DNA of 64,000 nucleotides from an uncultured bacterium (GTDB taxonomy: Bacteria; Bacillota; Clostridia; Lachnospirales; Lachnospiraceae). The position numbers and the translations under genes were made by a program. Positions 51,653-61,262 of this stretch are shown in pieces (position 1 is the first letter of the stretch; each line of letters begins with the position of its first letter). Location of the stretch: positions 1 to 64,000 of the forward strand of contig CAMTMP010000021.1 in assembly GCA_947073545.1 (NCBI GenBank), read 5' to 3'. Below the pieces are notes generated by a model. It was not told the DNA's origin. It saw only the letters and a list, made by a program, of their open reading frames with translations, and searched no databases.

Positions 51653-52204
51653 TCACTTTTTACACTTGGAAAGCCCCTCCCAATTTTTATCTTTTTCGGA
51701 CATGATAAGCTCCATACCCTCCGGAATCGGCCAGTCGATCCCGATTTCAGGATCGTTCCAGAGGATGCCCCCCTCGTCGTTCGGGTGGTAAAAGTCCGTA
51801 CACTTATAGGCGAACTCCGCGAAATCCGACAGCACCACAAAGCCATGGGCAAAATTCTTCGGAATGAAAAACTGCTTTTTATTTTCCGCAGAGAGCGTTA
51901 CACCGTACCACTTGCCGTAAGTCGCTGAGCCCGGCCGCAGATCCACCGCCACATCAAAAACTTCCCCGGAAATCACGCGCACCAGCTTATCCTGCGGATA
52001 ATTAATCTGGAAATGCAGTCCCCTGAGCACACCCTTCACGGACGAAGACTGGTTATCCTGCACAAAAACCTGATCAATCCCCGCCGCCTTGTAATCCTCA
52101 TAGTGATAGGTCTCCATAAAATAACCCCTGCTGTCCCCAAACACCGCCGGGGTGATCACCTTTAATCCCTCAATCTCGCATGTCTCCACCGTTATTTTTC
52201 CCAT
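51653..52204 (-). CDS. rmlC: dTDP-4-dehydrorhamnose 3,5-epimerase
   Basis: Third step of dTDP-L-rhamnose synthesis, cytoplasmic dimer. 183 residues from the ATG at 52204 (AAGGAGG site). Cupin fold with DSRGYFMETYH, FVQDNQSSSVKGVLRGLHFQ containing the active His, DVAVDLRPGSATYGKW and FIPKNFAHGFVVLSD. Complete motif set. It lies 48 bp after a GH25 gene and 43 bp before wzm. RmlA and RmlB are in the same locus; RmlD is not in the window. Confidence 0.93.
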   Translation of the reverse strand: MGKITVETCEIEGLKVITPAVFGDSRGYFMETYHYEDYKAAGIDQVFVQDNQSSSVKGVLRGLHFQINYPQDKLVRVISGEVFDVAVDLRPGSATYGKWYGVTLSAENKKQFFIPKNFAHGFVVLSDFAEFAYKCTDFYHPNDEGGILWNDPEIGIDWPIPEGMELIMSEKDKNWEGLSKCKK

Positions 52205-52252
52205 CCTAGTCTCCTCCTTGCCATTTGTCATTCACCTGCCGATCTGGCTGAA

Positions 52253-53605
52253 CTATTCTACTGGTACATTTCCCGTATCCCCGTTTACTACGCCGGAATA
52301 TCCTCCCGCACCTTTGGCGTGGTTGATCGAAGTGTCTATATTCATATAGCACAGGTTCAGATCTACATTTGTGGAAATACCGTCCACCGTTCCCTTGGAG
52401 GTATACTGCCACATATGGTAGTAATACGCATCGTATGTAGGCGCGTCCGCATATTCTGCAAGCCATATCCTGTAGTCCGACAACCGTGCCATATCTATCC
52501 TGTCACCCAGCCAGTTGCGCGAAGCATATACGCCCGTCTCATAACCCGCCGCTTCTATGGTCTGTAGGAAAGCCCTGTGCGCTCTTGTCCGCTCGTCGCT
52601 GTCCAAACCGTCGGCGCGCCCCTTGCCACCTGCGCTCTCGCTGTCAAGGAATACCGGATAATCCACATCGTAATTCTCAATCAGACGGATTACCATGGAC
52701 GCCTCCTCCACAGCCTCAATTTCATCCAGCGCCTGTGTAAAGAAATAAACGCCCACGGGAATGCCCGCCGAGATCGCGCCCTCTATATTCTCTTTGTATC
52801 TGGGATCAATGACCAGCGCGCCAGTTGACGCTCCACGGTATCCGCATCGGATAATAGCAAATTCGATGCCTGCATCCTTCACTGCCTCCCAGTCGATCTC
52901 CTGATTCCACTTGGACACGTCGATGCCGAGCTTCGCGCTGCCGTTGTCAAACTGAAGCTCCATATGCTCCGTGCCGTCCGCGTCCTCCTCGGCTCCATTG
53001 ACCGCCTTGTCCTCCTTCTCGGGGTCAATGTCATCCTCCGTCAACATCAGATACTCAATGTTGTCGAGCACCCGGTACTCGATATCCTGCCGCACCTGAA
53101 TCGTCGTGATGGTGTTAGGCACGCGGAATCCGTCCTTCTCATTGAGGAACACGCTGTACTCCCCGGAGCGCAGACCGTCCACATAGATCACGCCATCCTT
53201 GTCATTATCCGTGTACTCGCCTACGTCCTGAATCGTGACGGTAAAATCCGCCCCCGTCACCAGACGGCCGATGCTGTCCACCACCATAATCCGCAGATCC
53301 TTAGCCACGGAACTCATCATCAGCGACACATTCCTGCCGGAGTAGGACTCGATGCTCTTAAATTTTACTTCCGGATCAAAAAAGGTTTCATCTCTCAGAA
53401 AAGCAGACAGATCACCCCCTATCTGTCCATCTTCCGGCACCGCCGTCTCCTCCGGCGAAAGCTCCTCCTCTGACGCAGGCTCCTCTACGGCAAAGCCGAG
53501 CTTGCGTTTCACCGCATCTAAATTCACAACGGCGATCACCGCAAACACCGCCAAAAATACGACGATCATACCGGCCATCGCCCGCCTCATCCGCTTAGAG
53601 TCCAT
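52253..53605 (-). CDS. membrane-anchored GH25 lysozyme
   Basis: Peptidoglycan muramidase, 450 residues from the ATG at 53605 (AGAGG site), overlapping the end of rmlA. Signal-anchor helix at about 10-30, acidic linker, a beta-sandwich (about 75-175) with [18 protein letters not shown] like CnaB/carboxypeptidase-regulatory folds, then the GH25 barrel: [13 protein letters not shown] (catalytic Asp), [37 protein letters not shown] (Asp/Glu), MWQYTSKG. It shares this whole plan with the lysozyme at 61263-63998. It may open the wall for polymer attachment or export. Confidence 0.88.
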   Translation of the reverse strand: MDSKRMRRAMAGMIVVFLAVFAVIAVVNLDAVKRKLGFAVEEPASEEELSPEETAVPEDGQIGGDLSAFLRDETFFDPEVKFKSIESYSGRNVSLMMSSVAKDLRIMVVDSIGRLVTGADFTVTIQDVGEYTDNDKDGVIYVDGLRSGEYSVFLNEKDGFRVPNTITTIQVRQDIEYRVLDNIEYLMLTEDDIDPEKEDKAVNGAEEDADGTEHMELQFDNGSAKLGIDVSKWNQEIDWEAVKDAGIEFAIIRCGYRGASTGALVIDPRYKENIEGAISAGIPVGVYFFTQALDEIEAVEEASMVIRLIENYDVDYPVFLDSESAGGKGRADGLDSDERTRAHRAFLQTIEAAGYETGVYASRNWLGDRIDMARLSDYRIWLAEYADAPTYDAYYYHMWQYTSKGTVDGISTNVDLNLCYMNIDTSINHAKGAGGYSGVVNGDTGNVPVE

Positions 53606-54464
53606 TTGCAACCTCTACTATATACTGTCCGTAAGCAGTTTTCATAAGCGGCTCCGCCAGCTTAAGAAGCTGCTCCTTATTGATAAAGCCTCTCCTGTAC
53701 GCGATTTCCTCAATACAGGAAATATAAAGCCCCTGCCGTTTCTGGAACGCAGCCACAAAATCCGCCGCGTCGAGCAGCATATCGTGGCTGCCTGTATCCA
53801 GCCATGCGAAACCGCGCCCAAGCGTCTCCACCCGAAGCGTTCCCCTGCGCAGATATTCATTGTTCACGCTTGTAATCTCTATCTCGCCTCTGGCAGAGGG
53901 TTTCACGTTCTTCGCGATCGCCACCACGTCATTGTCATAAAAGTACAGCCCGGGCACCGCGTAGTTGCTCTTCGGGTGATCCGGCTTCTCCTCGATGGAC
54001 AGAGCCATGCCGTTCTCGTCAAACTCCACCACACCGTACTCTCTCGGGTCTCTCACATAGTAGCCAAAGATGGTCGCGCCGCTCTCTCTGGCCGTCACCT
54101 CCTTAAGCACCTTTGAAAAACTCTGGCCGTAAAAAATATTGTCGCCAAGAATCAGCGCCACACTGTCCGTCCCGATAAAATCCGCACCGATGATAAAAGC
54201 GTCGGCAAGCCCCCTCGGGTACTCCTGCACCGCATACTCCATGCGCAGCCCAAGCTGTTCCCCCGTGCCGAAAAGCTCCTGAAACACGGGAAGGTCCCTC
54301 GGGGTGGAAATAATCATGACCTCCCTGATCCCCGCCAGCATCAAAATAGACAACGGATAATAAATCATCGGTTTGTCATACACCGGCATAATCTGTTTGG
54401 AAACCGCCTTGGTCAACGGATAGAGTCTGGTACCCGAACCGCCTGCTAAAATAATTCCTTTCAT
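53595..54464 (-). CDS. rmlA: glucose-1-phosphate thymidylyltransferase
   Basis: Makes dTDP-glucose from dTTP and glucose 1-phosphate; 289 residues, full length. N-terminal signature [53 protein letters not shown], and [24 protein letters not shown] site. It follows DUF4956 by 35 bp and overlaps the GH25 start by 11 bp, so the operon is tight here. The glucose 1-phosphate can come from the mutase at 40067-41788. Confidence 0.95.
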   Translation of the reverse strand: MKGIILAGGSGTRLYPLTKAVSKQIMPVYDKPMIYYPLSILMLAGIREVMIISTPRDLPVFQELFGTGEQLGLRMEYAVQEYPRGLADAFIIGADFIGTDSVALILGDNIFYGQSFSKVLKEVTARESGATIFGYYVRDPREYGVVEFDENGMALSIEEKPDHPKSNYAVPGLYFYDNDVVAIAKNVKPSARGEIEITSVNNEYLRRGTLRVETLGRGFAWLDTGSHDMLLDAADFVAAFQKRQGLYISCIEEIAYRRGFINKEQLLKLAEPLMKTAYGQYIVEVANGL

Positions 54465-54499
54465 CGCGTCTTCTCCTGTTCTTAAAAAAGTTTTTGTTA

Positions 54500-55174
54500 T
54501 CAGAAAGTCACTTCCCCATCATGATCCACCAGAGAGGCGGAGGTGACGCCCGGAAGATCCATCAGTTCCTCCATCAGCCTGCCTCCTGCTTCTGTTTTGA
54601 CCTCCACCGCCATGTTCAGCTTATCTCTCGTCAGATTGCGCGCTTTCACCTGAAACATGCTGCAGTGTCTTTCCACAATGTCCATAATCCGCCCTTCCGC
54701 CTTATAATCGGAAGCGTTCACCAAAAGGATCACCGCGGGCACGCCGGACGGCACCCTGTCAAATAATAATATTATCACAGTTATGACGATTGATGCAACT
54801 ACCGCCACCACCGCGAAGCCCGCACCGCATATGATGCCGACGCTGATTGACCAGAACAGAAACACCAGATCCATGGGATCTTTGACTGCAGTACGAAACC
54901 GCACAATGGAAAGCGCGCCCACCATGCCAAGGGAAATCACGATGTTTGACTGGATCGTCAGGATCACCGCCGCCGTGATCACGGAAAGCGCGATCAGGGA
55001 GAGATTAAAGTTCCGGTTGTAAAAAGCATTCTTATTTATGGTCTTGTAAATCAAAAAAATATAGGCGGCAATCAGCACCGTAATCACCATGCATATCACG
55101 ATCTGGGCCACATCGATCCGAACGGATGCATAGCCCTCCAGAAACGATTGTTTGAAAATATCAATAAAGCTCAT
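54500..55174 (-). CDS. DUF4956 membrane protein
   Basis: 224 residues. Four membrane helices (about 22-43, 58-78, 84-105, 108-140) contain the [20 protein letters not shown] block characteristic of DUF4956 and reminiscent of MgtC-type proteins. The cytoplasmic C-terminal domain (about 150-224) has an ACT-like beta-alpha layout. The ATG at 55174 overlaps the stop of the VTC gene by 4 bp. DUF4956 is commonly next to VTC and CotH in bacteria; its molecular function is not known to me. A transport or partner role for the VTC enzyme is inferred. Confidence 0.85.
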   Translation of the reverse strand: MSFIDIFKQSFLEGYASVRIDVAQIVICMVITVLIAAYIFLIYKTINKNAFYNRNFNLSLIALSVITAAVILTIQSNIVISLGMVGALSIVRFRTAVKDPMDLVFLFWSISVGIICGAGFAVVAVVASIVITVIILLFDRVPSGVPAVILLVNASDYKAEGRIMDIVERHCSMFQVKARNLTRDKLNMAVEVKTEAGGRLMEELMDLPGVTSASLVDHDGEVTF

Positions 55175-55890
55175 ACCCTCACTCCCCCGTAGGAATTATA
55201 TTTCCGGCATAGATAATATTTGGAAAAGCTCGTCCACTGTAAAGAATCGAGCGCCATCTGCCCGCTGATGTAAGAGGGCAGAAGTTCGTCCCACTTTACC
55301 TCCAGAATGCTTTCCCCCGTGCCGAGCACGCTGCGAAGCGGTATCTCCGGCTGCAGGAACCCTGCAATATCATTGGAAGAAGCGATACCGTCGTCAAACG
55401 TCACCCGCACATTCCCCGCGTTACACACAAAGGGCATACGGGTGTACTGCACAATCACCACCGGGCGCAGGCTTTTTAGCCGCATCTGCGTGAACATGGC
55501 AGCCTGCGCTGGAGAAACACCGGGCACCGGCTCCGGTACGACGCCCGCCAAAAACTGCCTGCACTGGTCCGGCGTAACCGGACACGCCGTTTTTTTCGTC
55601 ATGCCTCTGGATTTCGCCTTGCATTCCAGACTGATCCGGGACGTATCGCAGTTATAAAACCGTATGCGGTATTTCTCCCGTGGATCGTCCCCATTCTCAT
55701 TTTCATAAAAGCAGGCGTCGTCCGGGCTGTCAAAATAGAGACTGCGGATCAGATACGCCCCGTCCGCACCCGCGTGTGCATCCGGCTCCAGAACGCCCCG
55801 CGCCCGAAGTTGAAGCACCGCCCTCTGTCCGGCGTCTATCCTGTATTTATACTCGTGTCTGTACTCCGTCACCGCTCCTGCACCCCGCAC
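55171..55890 (-). CDS. VTC-domain polyphosphate polymerase family protein
   Basis: 239-residue stand-alone VTC domain (triphosphate tunnel fold). Motifs lining the tunnel: YRHEYKYRID, RSLYFDSPDD, EKYRIRFYN, ISLECKAKSRG, VVIVQYTRMPF, VRVTFDDGI, ILEVKWDELLPSYI, SFSKYYLCR. In yeast Vtc4 these basic and acidic residues make polyphosphate from ATP. No SPX domain or membrane helix; DUF4956 may supply the membrane part. The start is uncertain: GTG at 55890 with a GGAA site, or a later GTG at 55872. Substrate and product in bacteria of this type are not established. Confidence 0.85.
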   Translation of the reverse strand: MRGAGAVTEYRHEYKYRIDAGQRAVLQLRARGVLEPDAHAGADGAYLIRSLYFDSPDDACFYENENGDDPREKYRIRFYNCDTSRISLECKAKSRGMTKKTACPVTPDQCRQFLAGVVPEPVPGVSPAQAAMFTQMRLKSLRPVVIVQYTRMPFVCNAGNVRVTFDDGIASSNDIAGFLQPEIPLRSVLGTGESILEVKWDELLPSYISGQMALDSLQWTSFSKYYLCRKYNSYGGVRV

Positions 55891-55922
55891 CCGTCATTTC
55901 CACTAAGAACGCGCTCCTTGCG

Positions 55923-56834
55923 CTACTGCATAAAACTCTCTGCGATATAGGCGGTTCCTTCCGTCCGCACCCTTTCCTCCACTGCTTTGACACTGCCCTT
56001 TCCGTGATATAAATACAAGTCGGAAGCGGCGCATAAGCCGTTTGTTCCCGCCACTACCGAGAGCACGCCTCCGTTTACTTCTATGACGCCTCGGTTTTCC
56101 GCGCCTTGATTCACCGTGCGCAGGCCGTTTTTCTCACTCTCTATGCTCACATGCGCATTCTGCATATAAATGCCGTCGTTCCCCCGGATGCCGTCGCCTT
56201 TGGCCTGTACCGAAATCGTGCCGTCCAAAAGTTTAACGCTGTCTTTCCCGCGGATGCCGTCCTCGTAATAGGCAGATACCCTCAGCGCACCGTCTCCGTT
56301 GACCGTAAGGTCGCAGACACTATAAAGACAGGCCGGAGAATCCTCATAGTCCGTATAATCAGGAGAATCCGCCAGCACATTCTCTGTTTCCGACATAAGT
56401 GTCACAACTGTTTTGGCCGCCTCCTCTATATAAAGCGCCGGTCCGTTTAACGAGGTAATCTCTACCCCCGCCAAGTACAGGTGCACCAGCTCGTCCTCCT
56501 CTGCGTCGATCACGACCTGTCCCTCCAGACTGCCGGAAAGCCAAATATCCCCGCCGTCTGCGACCATCACCTTCCCGCCTTCGCAGGCGTCCAGATCAAT
56601 TCGCTGCGTCTTTTCCGGCTCCTCCGGCTCCGTCCGCAGATCATGCCTGGTTCTGCGCTCCCCTTTCGTCCGTGTCGCCAGCCATTCTTCTTCCTGCACG
56701 GCCCCTTCATCCGCACCGGACCGCCGCGCTGCAATGTTCTCTCCCGCGCAGGCCGTAAGGAGCACTGCCACACACAAAATCGAAGCTGCGCAGGCCGCGC
56801 TTCCTGTCTGTCGTCCCGCCTTACCTCTCTTCAT
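55923..56834 (-). CDS. Cthe_2159-family carbohydrate-binding lipoprotein
   Basis: 303 residues from the ATG at 56834 (GGAGG site), overlapping the previous stop (TGATG). Lipobox VLLTAC near residue 28. Then a charged linker and a right-handed beta-helix-type repeat region (about 90-290): VVIDAEEDELVHLYLAGVEI, GDGALRVSAYYEDGIRGKDS, KGDGIRGNDGIYMQNAHVSI, MEGN-like turns. This matches the Cthe_2159 family (DUF4353), whose founder binds acidic polysaccharides such as polygalacturonate. It probably sits on the outer face and binds the glycan or a matrix polymer. It travels with CotH, VTC and DUF4956. Confidence 0.75.
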   Translation of the reverse strand: MKRGKAGRQTGSAACAASILCVAVLLTACAGENIAARRSGADEGAVQEEEWLATRTKGERRTRHDLRTEPEEPEKTQRIDLDACEGGKVMVADGGDIWLSGSLEGQVVIDAEEDELVHLYLAGVEITSLNGPALYIEEAAKTVVTLMSETENVLADSPDYTDYEDSPACLYSVCDLTVNGDGALRVSAYYEDGIRGKDSVKLLDGTISVQAKGDGIRGNDGIYMQNAHVSIESEKNGLRTVNQGAENRGVIEVNGGVLSVVAGTNGLCAASDLYLYHGKGSVKAVEERVRTEGTAYIAESFMQ

Positions 56835-57184
56835 CACGCCTCCGCTTTCCCTTTTTCGCGAAACAATTTACCTACAAGCCGTTCCAGAACACCGAGTCCC
56901 GCCGCCGCAAGAAGCGCCAGCGCGGAATAGCGGAACACAAAACTGATATCATAAATGGAATAGTACACCTCTTCCCCCAGATAGTCCGTAGAAAAGCTGA
57001 CGGTAGTCGCTCCCTTCAGGACATAGAACGCCGCATACACCAGACAGGCGATCAGCAGATCATGCACCAGCCAGCTCACAGCCGCCCTGCACACATCCTT
57101 CCAGTCCGCAAGCTCCTTCTCTCCCGCAACCTTCCAAGTAACCATTCCCGGTACAAACAGTAATAAAATAATGACACAAACCAT
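56834..57184 (-). CDS. small three-helix membrane protein in the CotH-VTC module
   Basis: 116 residues from the ATG at 57184, which follows AGGGAGG; earlier in-frame starts have no such site. Three hydrophobic segments (about 1-18, 37-56, 80-101) with a soluble loop after the second (GATTVSFSTDYLGEEVYYSI). No family recognised. It overlaps the lipoprotein gene by one base and lies 108 bp after the CotH gene. It may be an integral part of the CotH/VTC assembly. Confidence 0.6.
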   Translation of the reverse strand: MVCVIILLLFVPGMVTWKVAGEKELADWKDVCRAAVSWLVHDLLIACLVYAAFYVLKGATTVSFSTDYLGEEVYYSIYDISFVFRYSALALLAAAGLGVLERLVGKLFREKGKAEA

Positions 57185-57292
57185 ATATACCTCCCTGTCA
57201 ATGCGCCGAGTCGTCATGACATACCTCACGGGGTTCCTGTCCTTCGATCCCGCTTCGATTCTGTTTCGCTTCCGCTTCGATTCCGGGTCCGT

Positions 57293-60070
57293 TTACTGCG
57301 GTTCCTCCGGTGTGAACACGGCGCGCAGACAAATGCCTTCCTTCGTCACGGCCGCCTCTATCGTCTCCCCGTCAGACTCATAAGTCCCCTGCCAGCCCGC
57401 AAACCGATACCCTTTTTCCGGCACGGCCGTCGCCGTCACGGGATAGTCGGTAAAATAAGCGCCCCGCCACTCCCCGTCTTTCAGGTCGGGACTGATGGTA
57501 TTGAGCCGGATCGTGCCGCCCGCATCCGCCTGCAATGTGACTTCCCCGGTCTCCCCGGACAGTCCGAGCGCATCCGCAAAATCGGGCACCACATAGTCTG
57601 CCCTCTTTTCATAAAATTCGTCTATCACCCCGATATTTTCCCAGAAAGTATCGGCCGTATATACCCCGCCGTTAAACCGGTGATAACTCTTCTCCATAGG
57701 CGCCGCATAGCGGGCCGCCATTTCATATAGTTTATCATGAACGTCCCGATACGCAAAGTTTTTATTTGCCATATCCATAAAAGTCAGGGCAAACTGCTGC
57801 CGGAACGTTTCATTCTCGATCAGCCCGGACATAAGCGGCGTGGTCAGCGGCGTGCCGAACCAGTGCGACTCTTCGGAAAAGGGATCGGATTCATACGTGC
57901 TCATGCCATCATCGTAAATGCCCGTGGATTCATCGGTGTCGTACACACCCCAGCGCCATCTCCCGTCCCGGCATTCCCCGGCTCCGGCTGCCCCGCTTTC
58001 TCCCGTCCCGACTCCTGCCGCCTCAGCTTCTCCCGTTCCGGCCTGCGTTCTGCTGCGCCAGCAGCAAATATTGTTCAGAGGCCAGTCCGTATTGCCGATA
58101 TAGATTTCAAAACAATAGTGGTCGATAAAGCTCTGAATATCCATCATCCGGCCGATCTTTTCATAGCATTCCGCCTTGGACAGATCTTCTCTCTGGGCGT
58201 AGGACACCAGCTCCTCATATAAAGCAAGGTCTTCCTCCTCCCCTACGGACACCCGGTTATCCTGCTTCACCACAATAACCTCATCCTCGGAAAGCCCGTA
58301 TTTTTCCTCAAAATATCCCGCGCTGAAGCGCGACTGTAAATTATAGAGTCCCCAATATTCCCCGTTTAAAAACACGGCGCACGGTTCTCCCAGCTGTGTC
58401 TCCAAATCCCGGTCGGCCGCCAAAGACTGATTAAACACATCCCGCAGCATGGTTACATTCGTGTCAATCGAACCGGAAGTGCGAAGCATCTTCGAACGCA
58501 GTCCCAGCACATCCTCTCCATATTCCTCTCTGGCATAAAAGTTAAAGCCCTTCTGCCGTAAGTTTCTGGACGATCCGCCGCGCACCCTGACCCCGATCCG
58601 CTCTTCGCCGAGCAGCTTTCCCGCTGCGTCAAACAGCGCCGCCGTAACCGGCCTTTCCTTTGTCTTGTCGGCATGGGTATAGTTCGCCATAAAGGAACGC
58701 CAGACCACGCTGCCGTAATCCCAAGAACGCCCCTGTTCCAAGTATTCTTCCTGTTTTTTGTAATTTCTGTAGTTCACCAGCCATTCCTGATAATCATTAC
58801 CCAGCATATAAATGCCGCGGTCTTCGGAAAAAAAGTCCGCCGGATCTGCCGTCAGAGACAATATCATCAGATTCTCGTATCCATCTTTTTCCTCAAATCC
58901 CACAAAATACACCGACGACGCGGTTTCACTGACCTCCCCGGCATCGTTTGCCGCGACTGCCTTCACCACCGTGCCCTTGTCGATGCGGTCTTTGGGCCGA
59001 TAGTCCCCGTCCCGTGAAATCCCCTCAATATCGGCATAATGGTTTTCCCTGCCGCTGCCGTCCTCTATGACAAACGGCTCCGTATACAGCGCAGACTCTA
59101 CCGTCGGTTCGCTGCCGTCGGTGGTATAGTAAATGCGGTTTCCCCGCCCCGCCGACAAAGACAGCGTAAAAGGATGTCCGTAAAAACCGCTTGCCGCCGA
59201 AAAGAAAGGGGCTTCCAGCGTGGGAACCACATAGGATGCCAGATTCTCGTTGCTCTCCCCGGGACTGCCGTTTTTGACAACGCTCCACGTATCCCGTCCG
59301 TCCTTCTGTCTGGCATAGGATATGTCTGTCGCAAGGTGCGGCACCTCCACCCTGTCCACCGTGATCCCACTGCCGTCGGCAAGGGTCAGCGTCTCTCCCG
59401 CCTCGTTTAGCCGAAATCCCAGATAATAGCAGACTTCCCCGCTTTCTTCGTCCCGGACCGATTCGGCAGAGCCGTCCGCAAACAGCAGAAGATACGAGCG
59501 CGGCCCTATCTCTATCCGCTCTAAACGAGCGTTTTCCGAAAGCTCCTCCTGATCCGTCAGGTACCATCCGTCCAGTGATACCACTGTAAAAGACGGATTG
59601 TATAATTCAATATAGTCACTGCTCTTCCCACGGCCATCCAGCGCAAGACTTACGTTATGAGTGCAGACCTCGTTAATCACAACATGCCGTTTCGCATAGT
59701 CATCATAAATAATCCCCGCGAGCAGAATCACCCCCAGGCCGCTAAACGCAAGCAAAAGCTTTCGTCCGCCGCAAACCGCGCCAAATCCCCTGCGCCCGCC
59801 AAACAGTCCCGGAACAAACGAGAAGCCGTATGCCCCCACAAAACAGAAGACATACAGCAACAGGTTCGCATGATATTGCAGGGAAAAGACAGCGCTGCCA
59901 AAGAGCGCATAGAGCATACCGGAAACGACGGTAAGAGTCAGCAGCGCATAGCAGAGAGTGTCCACCAAAAGCTGCCACCGGCTCTTCTTTTCCCGGTTCC
60001 CATATCGCAGGAATGCCGCTATAAACCCCGGTATGACAAATAAAATAACACTCGATATGAATTGCCCCAT
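57293..60070 (-). CDS. CotH-kinase-family membrane protein with lamin-tail domain
   Basis: 925 residues. Four N-terminal membrane helices (about 1-120). Outside: a lamin-tail-like domain (VVINEVCTHNVSLALDGRGKSSDYIEL, about 130-270), a chitobiase C-terminal-like domain (NRIYYTTDGSEPT, about 290-390), then the CotH kinase domain (about 400-790): RVRGGSSRNLRQKGFNF, FLNGEYWGLYNL, NTDWPLNN with the catalytic Asn/Asp, and WRWGVYDTDES. A Gly/Ala/Glu-rich loop splits the last two motifs. It ends in an InlB-like repeat (GYRFAGWQGTY). CotH kinases phosphorylate secreted proteins. It lies 18 bp after rmlB. Confidence 0.85.
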   Translation of the reverse strand: MGQFISSVILFVIPGFIAAFLRYGNREKKSRWQLLVDTLCYALLTLTVVSGMLYALFGSAVFSLQYHANLLLYVFCFVGAYGFSFVPGLFGGRRGFGAVCGGRKLLLAFSGLGVILLAGIIYDDYAKRHVVINEVCTHNVSLALDGRGKSSDYIELYNPSFTVVSLDGWYLTDQEELSENARLERIEIGPRSYLLLFADGSAESVRDEESGEVCYYLGFRLNEAGETLTLADGSGITVDRVEVPHLATDISYARQKDGRDTWSVVKNGSPGESNENLASYVVPTLEAPFFSAASGFYGHPFTLSLSAGRGNRIYYTTDGSEPTVESALYTEPFVIEDGSGRENHYADIEGISRDGDYRPKDRIDKGTVVKAVAANDAGEVSETASSVYFVGFEEKDGYENLMILSLTADPADFFSEDRGIYMLGNDYQEWLVNYRNYKKQEEYLEQGRSWDYGSVVWRSFMANYTHADKTKERPVTAALFDAAGKLLGEERIGVRVRGGSSRNLRQKGFNFYAREEYGEDVLGLRSKMLRTSGSIDTNVTMLRDVFNQSLAADRDLETQLGEPCAVFLNGEYWGLYNLQSRFSAGYFEEKYGLSEDEVIVVKQDNRVSVGEEEDLALYEELVSYAQREDLSKAECYEKIGRMMDIQSFIDHYCFEIYIGNTDWPLNNICCWRSRTQAGTGEAEAAGVGTGESGAAGAGECRDGRWRWGVYDTDESTGIYDDGMSTYESDPFSEESHWFGTPLTTPLMSGLIENETFRQQFALTFMDMANKNFAYRDVHDKLYEMAARYAAPMEKSYHRFNGGVYTADTFWENIGVIDEFYEKRADYVVPDFADALGLSGETGEVTLQADAGGTIRLNTISPDLKDGEWRGAYFTDYPVTATAVPEKGYRFAGWQGTYESDGETIEAAVTKEGICLRAVFTPEEPQ

Positions 60071-60087
60071 ATCACATCCTTCTGTGC

Positions 60088-61173
60088 TTAACTATTACTC
60101 TGATACATCTCCTCGTAATACTTCTGATAATCGCCGCTTGTCACGTTCTTCATCCAGTCTTCATGCGCGAAGTACCACTCAATGGTGCGGCGGATACCGT
60201 CTTTAAACATGGTTTCCGGCTCCCAGCCGATCTCCTCCCGGATCTTGTCCGGCGCAATCGCATAGCGTCTGTCATGTCCTTTGCGGTCTTCCACATAAGT
60301 GATCAGCTCTTCCGTCAGATGGGCTCTTCTTTCGTCCGTCTCGGGAAGCATGTCGCGCAGCGTCTCTATGATGATCTTCACAATCTCAATGTTCTGCTTT
60401 TCATTGTGTCCGCCCACATTGTAAGTCTCAAAAAGGCGTCCTTTCTCCTGTACCATGTCGATGGCCTTGGCGTGATCCTCCACGTAGAGCCAGTCGCGCA
60501 CATTTTTCCCATCCCCGTAGACGGGAAGTTTCTTGCCCTGCAGCGCATTGTTGATGATAAGGGGAATCAGCTTCTCCGGGAACTGGTACGGCCCGTAATT
60601 GTTGGAGCAGTTCGTAATGTTAGCCGGAAAATGGTACGTGTCCATATACGCCTTCACCAGCATATCCGACCCTGCCTTGCTGGCGGAATAAGGGCTGTGC
60701 GGCGCGTAGGGCGTGGTCTCGTAGAAGTACCCGCCGTCATCGTCGAGAGACCCGTACACCTCGTCGGTGGACACATGCAGAAACCGCTTATCCTGCTTAA
60801 AACTGCCGTCCGGCAGCTCCCAAGCCGCTTTCGCACAGTTTAACATCACCGCCGTGCCGTACACATTGGTCTGTACAAACACTTCAGGATTCTTGATGCT
60901 TCTGTCTACATGGCTCTCTGCCGCGAAATGAACGACCCTGTCGATGTCATTTTCGGTAAAGATCTTCTCGATGGCCGCCTTGTCGCAGATATCCGCCTTG
61001 ACAAAAGTATAATTGTCCCTGTTTTCCACTTCTTTCAGGTTTTCCGGATTGCCCGCGTAAGTCAGCGCGTCCACATTGATGATGTGGATGGAATCCCCGT
61101 ATTTGCCGAACATGTAGTGAATGTAGTTAGAGCCGATAAATCCGGCGCCTCCTGTTACCAGATACGTCTTCAT
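60088..61173 (-). CDS. rmlB: dTDP-glucose 4,6-dehydratase
   Basis: Second step of dTDP-sugar synthesis; 361 residues from the ATG at 61173 (AGGAGG site). Rossmann motif TGGAGFIGSNYIHYM, HFAAESHVDRSI, STDEVYGSL with the catalytic Asp-Glu pair, YSASKAGSDMLVKAYMDTY (Tyr/Lys), NNYGPYQFPEKLIPL and RDWLYVEDHAKAI. Full length. Its own extended -10 promoter lies in front, after the upstream lysozyme gene, and it heads the CotH module. Confidence 0.95.
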   Translation of the reverse strand: MKTYLVTGGAGFIGSNYIHYMFGKYGDSIHIINVDALTYAGNPENLKEVENRDNYTFVKADICDKAAIEKIFTENDIDRVVHFAAESHVDRSIKNPEVFVQTNVYGTAVMLNCAKAAWELPDGSFKQDKRFLHVSTDEVYGSLDDDGGYFYETTPYAPHSPYSASKAGSDMLVKAYMDTYHFPANITNCSNNYGPYQFPEKLIPLIINNALQGKKLPVYGDGKNVRDWLYVEDHAKAIDMVQEKGRLFETYNVGGHNEKQNIEIVKIIIETLRDMLPETDERRAHLTEELITYVEDRKGHDRRYAIAPDKIREEIGWEPETMFKDGIRRTIEWYFAHEDWMKNVTSGDYQKYYEEMYQSNS

Positions 61174-61235
61174 GCTTTTTCCTCCTATCTCCTTCATAAA
61201 AATTCTCTGTATTCCTGTTATATTATCCACGAAAC

Positions 61236-61244
61236 ATTATAACA
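61236..61244 (-). promoter_or_regulatory. extended -10 promoter before rmlB
   Basis: Minus strand TGTTATAAT (TGN-TATAAT), with a TTGACG 12 bp upstream at non-standard spacing. It lies in the 89-bp gap between the lysozyme stop and the rmlB ATG. Confidence 0.5.
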
Positions 61245-61262
61245 TACAAGTACCGTCAAATT

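Noticed and set aside
51610-51852. N-terminal extension of the wzm frame
   Set aside because: It overlaps rmlC on the same strand and reads as Arg/Ser-rich shadow sequence; the ATG at 51609 is a better start.
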